Below are positions 17,259-24,029 of a DNA stretch of 64,000 nt, one piece after another. This DNA comes from Fulvivirga sp. M361. Lineage in GTDB: Bacteria; Bacteroidota; Bacteroidia; Cytophagales; Cyclobacteriaceae. The stretch covers positions 58,257-122,256 of the forward strand of contig NZ_VKDC01000033.1 in the NCBI RefSeq assembly GCF_007097395.1. Reading direction: 5' to 3'. Below the pieces are notes generated by a model. It did no database searches. It had not been told where the DNA came from and saw only the letters and a program-made list of their open reading frames with translations. Both the position numbers and the translations under genes were made by a program. Positions within the stretch are counted from its first letter, which is position 1, and every line of letters starts with the position of its first letter.

Positions 17259-17319
17259 CTGGAATCATAGTGCTCCTAATAATAAAACCTGAGGTTACCT
17301 ACTACACAACCCACTCTCA

Positions 17320-18402
17320 TCACAACGGCCAATACCCCACTCCCCCACAACAATCCCTCTCAGCGCCGGTCACGGAACTCAGGCAATTCACCTCACCTCT
17401 TTCATAGAGCACACCCATTAAAGCAAAAACGATAGCCTCTTTGAAATCAATGATCGAGGGGTCCGGAATACATACACTGACTTTGTCGGCAAGGTATTGT
17501 TGCAATGTTTCGATGAGAAAAGCGTTTCTGGCCCCTCCTCCGGTAACTAATAGCCGGGCCTGGGCATTGGAGAAAGGTTTGATCGCTTCTGCTGCCTGGT
17601 AGGTAAGGTGATGGACCATAGTATGAAGTTTGTCTTCTACACTGATAGTACTTTGATCCAATAACGGCATCACCTCATCATGAAACCACTCGTACCCGGT
17701 AGACTTAGGAAAAGGCGCCTTGAAATAAGGTAATTGATTGAGCTGATCGAACAGGGCTTTGTCCAGCCTTCCTGATCTGGCCATAGCGCCGTTCGCATCA
17801 TACGTTTTACCGATGGACTGTACCAGGTAATTGAGTGGCATATTGGCCAAACCAATATCAAATGCCATTCGCTTGTCCTGATGGTGGAACGATACGTTGG
17901 ATATCCCTCCGAGGTTAAGGCAAAAATCGTAGGCTGAAAAAAGAAGTTGGTCGCCTATAGGCACGAGTGGGGCGCCTTGCCCACCTAATGTAACGTCCAA
18001 TGTCCGGAAGTCGCAGATCACTTTCAGGCTGCAGGCATTGGCTATTTTTTGTCCTGACCCGATCTGGTAAGTGATGCCTTTTTCAGGCTGGTGAAAAACG
18101 GTGTGCCCATGGCTGGCTACAAAATCCGCTTTGATGTCATATTCCTTGACAAACTGCACTACCTGTTCGCCAAGCCATTGCCCATATTCATTGTTTAACT
18201 GAAGCAACTCCACCGCAGAAAGCAGGACGCTTTCTTTGAGCCTGGCACGAAGGTCAGCCGTATAATCGATGCTTTTTGAAGCCCGGAGTTGGAATGACCA
18301 TTTTTCTTCCTTTTTTTCGAAGGTGCAAAAGGCCAGATCAAGACCGTCCAGTGAGGTGCCCGACATCAAGCCGATAACATGATAGGTAGATTTGATGGTC
18401 AT
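17320..18402 (-). CDS. anmK: Anhydro-N-acetylmuramic acid kinase
   Basis: A 360-residue AnmK-family kinase, the usual length. The signature GLMSGTSLDG lies at residues 11-20, with the GGQGAPLVPIGDQLLF and NLGGISNVS blocks of the ASKHA-type fold further on. The segment DIGLANMPLNYL replaces the commoner DTGPGN form. The enzyme opens the 1,6-anhydro ring of anhMurNAc and phosphorylates it to MurNAc-6-phosphate in the cytoplasm. It is the last gene of a minus-strand run with a methyltransferase, a GH3 enzyme, an AmpG-like permease and a GNAT. murQ, which uses its product, lies on the far side of the same locus. Confidence 0.95.
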   Translation of the reverse strand: MTIKSTYHVIGLMSGTSLDGLDLAFCTFEKKEEKWSFQLRASKSIDYTADLRARLKESVLLSAVELLQLNNEYGQWLGEQVVQFVKEYDIKADFVASHGHTVFHQPEKGITYQIGSGQKIANACSLKVICDFRTLDVTLGGQGAPLVPIGDQLLFSAYDFCLNLGGISNVSFHHQDKRMAFDIGLANMPLNYLVQSIGKTYDANGAMARSGRLDKALFDQLNQLPYFKAPFPKSTGYEWFHDEVMPLLDQSTISVEDKLHTMVHHLTYQAAEAIKPFSNAQARLLVTGGGARNAFLIETLQQYLADKVSVCIPDPSIIDFKEAIVFALMGVLYERGEVNCLSSVTGAERDCCGGVGYWPL

Positions 18403-18440
18403 TGCTTAGATTAATTTATTTTGGAATGTTGAGGCGCATT

Positions 18441-19112
18441 CTATTCGTTAGACTGACTTTGACACACAAAAATAATTGAGGAAGGTTTGTCGGCTTCTTC
18501 TGCCATGGGTTCTTCAATGGCTTTGAGGATTAGACCACACGAAGTCAACGTTTCCAACCAGCAAGACAAGGTGCGGAAATACCAACGATGTGGTAAAACA
18601 AAATTACCGGGCAGGCCTTTCCAGGAGTCGTCCAGCCACTGGTCCTCATATTTCATTTTAACCAGTTGAAATGAAATAGGATGTAACGTTTGAATAATGA
18701 TCAGCCGTTCGCCTTCCAGATGATTTTTCAATGCATTGAGGAGTTGTATTGTCTCCTCTTTCATATAAAGGCAAAAGTTCAACACAATAGCTTCATAGGG
18801 CGCTCCTGATATGGGGTTGCCTTTAATGATCTCCTCAAAAGAAAGCACATCAAACACCCCGTTTCCTTGTTTTTTTGCACGGTCGATGAGTGCCGGCGTG
18901 GCATCTATACCGGTCGTGGGGATATTTAATTCATTCAACGCGCGTGTAAGCCAACCTTCACCACATCCAAGGTCGAGCACTTTCGCAGGGTGGTAAGCTC
19001 CTACCGTTTTTACAACGGCCGGGCTGGTTACTTTCCGGGAGGCAATGTCCCCGTCATTAATCACTTTGATCCATTCTTCCGCGTTGGTTTGCCATGATTT
19101 GAGTATATCCAT
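18441..19112 (-). CDS. Class I SAM-dependent methyltransferase
   Basis: A 223-residue methyltransferase. Motif I is visible as VLDLGCGEGWLTRAL (residues about 45-59), followed by the acidic GIDATPALIDRA strand and, further on, NFCLYMKEE. Its start codon shares one base with the GH3 stop (TAATG), so the two are co-translated. The substrate cannot be read from the sequence. Its tight coupling inside a peptidoglycan-recycling operon is unusual, since none of the known recycling steps needs a methyl transfer; it might act on a peptide or sugar fragment, or be an unrelated passenger. Confidence 0.85.
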   Translation of the reverse strand: MDILKSWQTNAEEWIKVINDGDIASRKVTSPAVVKTVGAYHPAKVLDLGCGEGWLTRALNELNIPTTGIDATPALIDRAKKQGNGVFDVLSFEEIIKGNPISGAPYEAIVLNFCLYMKEETIQLLNALKNHLEGERLIIIQTLHPISFQLVKMKYEDQWLDDSWKGLPGNFVLPHRWYFRTLSCWLETLTSCGLILKAIEEPMAEEADKPSSIIFVCQSQSNE

Positions 19113-20713
19113 TATGCAAGTATTTTTTTTATATCTACCGGTAAACTTCCCTCTCCCTGCGCAGCTCCAAATAGCAGCTGAGCTGCTTTCTGCTCAAATT
19201 CATACATATCCTGGTACGCCAGTATTACATGGTCCGCCCGTTCGTAAAGGATATGTGCCAACGAATAGGGGTTTCCGAACACAACCAAAGCTACCTTTTT
19301 TACGGTCATCAGTCCGGTAAGCCATTGAAGCATTTCCGGGGCAAGGCCAAACTTACCGGCAGGTTTGATATGTGGCACATAAAGCGCTACGATCACATGA
19401 TCGTATTGTGTAAGTGACTCTTTCAATAAAGCAGCTTTAGGTTCTGAATAGCTTACCAGCTCATAGGCCGGTATGGCTTTGAATGAGACCAGTGTTTTGA
19501 AGAAGGCGTTGTTTTCAGCGCTTTTGTTCAGGCTAAGTAACCCTATCTTTTCAGGGCTCTCCGCAGGAAACGGCATACCCGGGCCCTTCTTCACCACTGT
19601 GATGGCCGAAGCAGCTACCTTCTGCTTTAGGTGACTACTTTCCATCGGCGTCAGCGGCACGGCCGAACCCTCCGGACCGCCATTTACTAATCCCGCTTTT
19701 TGCTTTAGCTCATTTACCTTTTGATAATGTCCCTCAATCTGTTCCTCTGAGGCCTGGTTCAGTATTTTCTCTATACCTGCCGGTATGTTTTTTGAAAAGG
19801 ACAATATATCATTTCCGGCAGAAAATGCCGCCCACTCCAAATCGCCCGGCGTTTGATACAGGTTAGATACTGCATGCATGTTTAATGCATCGGTAAAAAC
19901 AGCCCCTTTATGACCTAACTTTTTTCTGAGCAACCCGGTAACAATTTCATGAGACAAAGAAGCGGGTTTGCCTGAACCCGACAATGCCGGAACGGACAAA
20001 TGGCCGGGCATAATGCAGTCGATACCTATTTCAATGGCTTTTTGGAACGGATACAATTCCTGCTCGTAAAGCGCTGCTTCCGATTTATCTATGGTCGGCA
20101 GGCCCAGGTGTGAATCTACGGAAGTATCTCCATGACCGGGAAAGTGTTTCGCACAGCCCAATATACCTACTGACTTCATACCACGGTAAAACGCCAGGGC
20201 CAGCTCAGTGACTTTTTCCCGGTGCTGCCCAAAAGAGCGATAGCCTATTACAGGGTTGGCAGGGTTGACATTCAAATCCATCACCGGGGCCAGGTTTAAA
20301 TGTATCCCGGTGGCTTTAAGATCTTTTGCAATGGCTTCACCTACTTCAAACACCAGGTAAGGGTCTGACGAAGCTCCTAATGACAAGGCATAGGGATATT
20401 GTTCCGTATTTTCTACGCGCATGGCCAATCCCCATTCCGCATCTATGCTCATCACGAGCGGATGCTTTGCCACACTTTGATAATGTTGAATGAGCTCCAT
20501 CAACCGCTCATGGCTTCGCTCATTTTTTGGAATATCGTGTTTTTTCTCATAGTTCGTAGCCGCCATTTCAGGACTATGAAAAAAGGTGAGCCCACCAACA
20601 TGATACTGTTGGATGAGTTGTTCCGTCTTACGAATGTTGGCATCACTGTCATTGATATAGACAGCGGGGAAGAAGAGTTGCCCCACTTTTTCGCTGGTGG
20701 TCAGTTGTTCCAT
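19112..20713 (-). CDS. nagZ: Glycoside hydrolase family 3, NagZ-type beta-N-acetylhexosaminidase
   Basis: A 533-residue protein. Residues about 1-330 form a GH3 barrel with the NagZ signature KHFPGHGDTSVDSH at 189-202, carrying the His/Asp general-acid dyad typical of NagZ, and FTDALNM at 273-279, with Asp275 as the expected nucleophile. Residues about 370-533 form an additional C-terminal alpha/beta domain, as in longer Gram-positive and Bacteroidota enzymes. There is no signal peptide, so it acts in the cytoplasm, cutting GlcNAc from anhMurNAc or its peptides. It shares single bases with both neighbouring genes (ampG-like upstream, methyltransferase downstream), giving very tight coupling. 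Confidence 0.92.
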   Translation of the reverse strand: MEQLTTSEKVGQLFFPAVYINDSDANIRKTEQLIQQYHVGGLTFFHSPEMAATNYEKKHDIPKNERSHERLMELIQHYQSVAKHPLVMSIDAEWGLAMRVENTEQYPYALSLGASSDPYLVFEVGEAIAKDLKATGIHLNLAPVMDLNVNPANPVIGYRSFGQHREKVTELALAFYRGMKSVGILGCAKHFPGHGDTSVDSHLGLPTIDKSEAALYEQELYPFQKAIEIGIDCIMPGHLSVPALSGSGKPASLSHEIVTGLLRKKLGHKGAVFTDALNMHAVSNLYQTPGDLEWAAFSAGNDILSFSKNIPAGIEKILNQASEEQIEGHYQKVNELKQKAGLVNGGPEGSAVPLTPMESSHLKQKVAASAITVVKKGPGMPFPAESPEKIGLLSLNKSAENNAFFKTLVSFKAIPAYELVSYSEPKAALLKESLTQYDHVIVALYVPHIKPAGKFGLAPEMLQWLTGLMTVKKVALVVFGNPYSLAHILYERADHVILAYQDMYEFEQKAAQLLFGAAQGEGSLPVDIKKILA

Positions 20714-21993
20714 TACTCTTTACTATTTTCAGTTTCTTTTTTACCATAATTACCCGGAAAGCTTAAATGCCGGATGATGTAAATGCCCGGCACTGCCGCA
20801 ATGACCACCCAAACAAAAAACATCCGGTATCCCATAGATTCCTGTAAGTAGCCGCTCACCATACCGGGCAGCATCATACCAAGTGCCATAAGCCCGGTAC
20901 CTATGGCATAATGTGCCGTCTTAGTCTCTCCCTCAGCAATGTAGATAAGGTATAACATGAAAGAGGTAAATCCAAAGCCGTAACCGAACTGCTCTACAAC
21001 AACTGCTCCCATCACCCATTCTACCTGTTGTGGCTGAAAGTATGCCAGTAATACATAGAGTACATTAGGAAGGTTCAGCGCAAGGGCCATTTTCCATATC
21101 CATTTTCCCAGGCCATCACGAGATATCAAAAACCCACCAAGAATTCCGCCCAACGACAGCGATATCAGTCCCAATGTACCGTAAATAAATCCTACTTCCT
21201 GTGTACTTAAAGCCAGGCCTCCCGCCGAAGTGTCATCAAGCAGAAAGGGGGAAGCCATTTTTACAAGTTGTGATTCACCTAACCGGTATAAAAGGATATA
21301 GGCAATGGCTATGACGATATGTTTCTTTTGAAAAAACGTAATGAAGACATCAAAGAACCCGGTCATTGGGTTGACCATTGCTTTTTCCACACTCTCTTTT
21401 TTCGGAATAGACCAAAAATTATATAAGGTCAATAAAAACATGATCCCCGCCACACATGCCAGCGTAATGGACCAGGCCTGGCGATTATCCTGAAGGGACT
21501 CTTCCAGGTATCCCGCCAGTATCACTACAAGGCCCTGACCTGTAATTAAGGCAAGACGGTAAAACGTGCTACGAACTCCTATAAAAAAGGATTGTTGCTC
21601 TTCCTTCAGTCCGATCATATAAAAACCGTCTGCTGCAATGTCATGTGTAGCCGAGCTGAATGCCGCAAGCCAAAAGAAGAAAAGGGTGTAAGAGATCCAG
21701 GCGTTGAATTGCAGTGCAAGGGCTGTACCCAATATAGCTATGGAAAAAGCCAGCTGCATAAATAAGAGCCATTTTCTTTTGGTACTTTTCAAGTCCACAA
21801 TAGGGCTCCAAAAAGGTTTGATCACCCATGGCAGATAAAACCAACTGGTGTAGAGGGCTATTTCAGTATTGCTCAGCTCCAGTCGCTTATACATGATCAC
21901 AGACACTACCGTTACTATGACATAAGGAAATGCTTCGGCGTAATACAAGGAGGGTACCCAGCGCCAGGGGGTAACGGATCTGCTTTCAGCCAT
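20713..21993 (-). CDS. AmpG-like MFS permease
   Basis: A 426-residue major facilitator protein with about 12 membrane helices, close in pattern to the AmpG/SLC33 group (WVIKPFWSPIVDLKSTKRKW after the first helices, then ATHDIAADGFYMIGL). AmpG carries GlcNAc-anhMurNAc and its peptides from periplasm to cytoplasm. Its place directly before a cytoplasmic NagZ-type GH3 and anmK fits that substrate well. It overlaps the GNAT gene by 8 bp and the GH3 gene by one base. The substrate is inferred from family and context; AmpG homologues in other loci carry other cargo. Confidence 0.85.
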   Translation of the reverse strand: MAESRSVTPWRWVPSLYYAEAFPYVIVTVVSVIMYKRLELSNTEIALYTSWFYLPWVIKPFWSPIVDLKSTKRKWLLFMQLAFSIAILGTALALQFNAWISYTLFFFWLAAFSSATHDIAADGFYMIGLKEEQQSFFIGVRSTFYRLALITGQGLVVILAGYLEESLQDNRQAWSITLACVAGIMFLLTLYNFWSIPKKESVEKAMVNPMTGFFDVFITFFQKKHIVIAIAYILLYRLGESQLVKMASPFLLDDTSAGGLALSTQEVGFIYGTLGLISLSLGGILGGFLISRDGLGKWIWKMALALNLPNVLYVLLAYFQPQQVEWVMGAVVVEQFGYGFGFTSFMLYLIYIAEGETKTAHYAIGTGLMALGMMLPGMVSGYLQESMGYRMFFVWVVIAAVPGIYIIRHLSFPGNYGKKETENSKE

Positions 21994-22465
21994 TCTTTTT
22001 TAATAAATGATTGTAAATACTTTGCTCCGAACCGTCAATAATCACTGCGCCTACCGCTTTCTGATAATAGGCCGCCGGCCCTACTCCACCTATGATACCA
22101 TAGACATATCCCCGTTCTTTCAGTGCTTGTAATGCTTTTACCAATAGCACTTTGCCAATACCTGACCCGCGGTATTGCTCCAATACCCCGGTAGGTCCAA
22201 AATAGCTTTTTGAAGTAGTTTCATAACAGGCGAATCCTATGGGCTTACCTTCTTTCTGGGCAATAAAACAAGAAACGGGTGATTGAGAAAAAGCCACCTC
22301 TACCTCACTCGCCCAAAAAGAACTAAAATTGGCTTCCGTCCATTGGGTCAGCAAGCTCTTTTCAGGAGCAATGGGCTTCCGGATCAATACTCCTTCAGTT
22401 GCCAGCCGGTCTTCAGCGGCGCTGACATCGGGCAAAGCCATCAATCTTACGAGCATATCTTGCAT
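21986..22465 (-). CDS. GNAT-family N-acetyltransferase
   Basis: A 159-residue GNAT. The acetyl-CoA binding segment is visible as GVLEQYRGSGIGKVLLV (residues about 92-108, the Q/R-x-x-G-x-G/A motif), preceded by FIAQKEGKPIGFACYE. It is the first gene of the run GNAT, AmpG-like permease, GH3, methyltransferase, anmK, and begins about 200 bp after a terminator that closes the susCD transcript, so this run probably has its own promoter. The substrate is unknown; an amino-sugar or peptide amine is a reasonable guess from context. Confidence 0.85.
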   Translation of the reverse strand: MQDMLVRLMALPDVSAAEDRLATEGVLIRKPIAPEKSLLTQWTEANFSSFWASEVEVAFSQSPVSCFIAQKEGKPIGFACYETTSKSYFGPTGVLEQYRGSGIGKVLLVKALQALKERGYVYGIIGGVGPAAYYQKAVGAVIIDGSEQSIYNHLLKKNG

Positions 22466-22664
22466 GGTATAATAATTTGGGTTTAATGAATAGATTTTCT
22501 TTGCACTTTTCGGGCAGGATCATTCGGGGTGCACTTTCATAGCCACAATTTATGAAGGATATGACGCGCTCATCAAATTGGTCTTTTGGATATACCTTTC
22601 GGGCATTTGCGGGAAGTGCAAATAATTGAAAAACTGAGGTATAAAACTTATTTAATCGGGTCAT

Positions 22665-22698
22665 ATAAAAGTGGAGCTGCCTATTTCGGCAGCTCCTG
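22665..22698 (-). terminator. Intrinsic terminator after susD
   Basis: GGAGCTGCC at 22673-22681 and GGCAGCTCC at 22688-22696 form a perfect 9-bp stem with a 6-base loop. On the minus strand the hairpin starts 14 bp past the susD stop and is followed by ACTTTTAT. It separates the nagB-susC-susD transcript from the GNAT-to-anmK run. Confidence 0.82.
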
Positions 22699-22709
22699 TG
22701 TAACTAAAA

Positions 22710-24017
22710 CTAAATGGATGGGTCATCGGGTGTATTTGGATTAGTGGCCCTTTCAGTATCAGGATATGGATATAAATTCCGATTCCTGAACTGAGTGGAT
22801 GCCGGTGGTGCCGTTTGACCAAACCGCTTACTATCTTCAAGTCTTAACCCGGTTAAAAACAGTTCTATATTTCTGTTTTTTAGGATTTCAGCTAGTATTG
22901 CCTCTTGAGTATTTGGCCCCGAATAAGCAGGTAAATCCGCATTAACTCCCATTGGATCATCCGTTTTGGTCAATATCTTATCCAATTCCTCCGTGGCCAT
23001 GTCCAACTGGTTCAATCTTGCAAAGGCTTCTGCTTTGATCAGAGTCACTTCGCCCGGTAAATAAACCGGGATACTTTTATCTGATTCATCGAAAAAACCC
23101 TTTAAAAAAGATATGTTAAAATCGAATTGTCCGGTTGAATCAACTGGATCGAGATAAAAATCAATTCTGCCATCCGCTGGATTTACGCCTTCAATACCAA
23201 AATCATCTATCGGAGAATAGTTGAACTCAGTAGCCAAATTTGTATTTAGAAAAATTGGATTTTGGTTTTCGGAATTAAATGTAAAATACGATTCCGAGGT
23301 CAAATCCACTAAATTCGCTGCATCAATGGCTGCCTGGAAATTGCCAGCCATTAGATTTAATCTGGCGCGATATGCGTTGATCATATTGACCAAATCAAAA
23401 TCGTTTCCAAAAGAACTTACCACGGAGGAACTTGGAGCATTGCTGGATAAAAGAGCGCTGGCATCATCTAAAAGTTTTATGGCTTCCGCCAATACATCGG
23501 CGCGTGAACTGAACATCGCATTTCCATCAGCATTTGTACTGGTAGGCACTCTTTCAAAGGATTGTATTAAATATCCCAACGACGCAGCTTTATAGAAATG
23601 CGCCACACCTAATACAGCTGACTCAACGGCCGGATCGGATATCACCTCTGAAGCGTTAGCTATGATTACATCGGCTGTTCCTATCACACGATACAACCTG
23701 GACCATAATCCAATAATATTACCGTTATTTTCTGAAAGTACTGTACCACCTTCTCCCAGTTCAAGCAAATTTATAAATGTGTTCGTGACCTCTACTTCTC
23801 TTGCTGTTATACCTGGTGTTAGTATAATTCGTTCCAAAGCACTCTGATAAGCTATCCCCATGCCAGCAGACATGGCTATTAAACCCGCCTGATCGCCTGA
23901 AGCTTCTGTAAGTGTGGCGGCATTGGGATTTGGAATATCCATATCACATGAAGTGATTATAAATGCTACTGATAGCGCTATCAATAGATTTTTAAAATTT
24001 ATGATTATATTCTTCAT
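22710..24017 (-). CDS. SusD/RagB-family outer-membrane lipoprotein
   Basis: A 435-residue SusD-family protein with a lipoprotein signal (ALSVAFIITSC, lipid-bearing Cys at residue 24). Helical TPR-like regions (for example YRARLNLMAGNFQAAIDAA) and the C-terminal LTGLRLEDSKRFG segment are characteristic of the family. SusD proteins sit on the cell surface and form a lid on their SusC channel, capturing ligand. It follows the susC gene by 12 bp and is closed by a terminator. Its operon with a NagB-PIG-L fusion suggests an amino-sugar or peptidoglycan-derived ligand. Confidence 0.93.
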   Translation of the reverse strand: MKNIIINFKNLLIALSVAFIITSCDMDIPNPNAATLTEASGDQAGLIAMSAGMGIAYQSALERIILTPGITAREVEVTNTFINLLELGEGGTVLSENNGNIIGLWSRLYRVIGTADVIIANASEVISDPAVESAVLGVAHFYKAASLGYLIQSFERVPTSTNADGNAMFSSRADVLAEAIKLLDDASALLSSNAPSSSVVSSFGNDFDLVNMINAYRARLNLMAGNFQAAIDAANLVDLTSESYFTFNSENQNPIFLNTNLATEFNYSPIDDFGIEGVNPADGRIDFYLDPVDSTGQFDFNISFLKGFFDESDKSIPVYLPGEVTLIKAEAFARLNQLDMATEELDKILTKTDDPMGVNADLPAYSGPNTQEAILAEILKNRNIELFLTGLRLEDSKRFGQTAPPASTQFRNRNLYPYPDTERATNPNTPDDPSI

Positions 24018-24029
24018 ATCACTAATGGT

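Larger units (their letters stand above)
16338..17319. other. 982-bp gene-poor region
   Basis: There is no convincing gene on either strand between the RHS operon start and the 3' end of anmK. It must contain the promoter of the RHS operon, but no clear CAAAnnTA (minus-strand -7) element was found. It holds a short degenerate reading frame (16556-16720) and, near the right end, a plus-strand TAACTTTG element followed by a hairpin. The left part (16,450-16,760) is less AT-rich and looks like decayed coding DNA; the right part is AT-rich. Confidence 0.6.

Noticed and set aside
22413..22664. An 83-codon minus-strand frame between susD and the GNAT gene
   Set aside because: It begins inside the T-run of the susD terminator, overlaps the GNAT start and has no recognisable domain or protein-like pattern.
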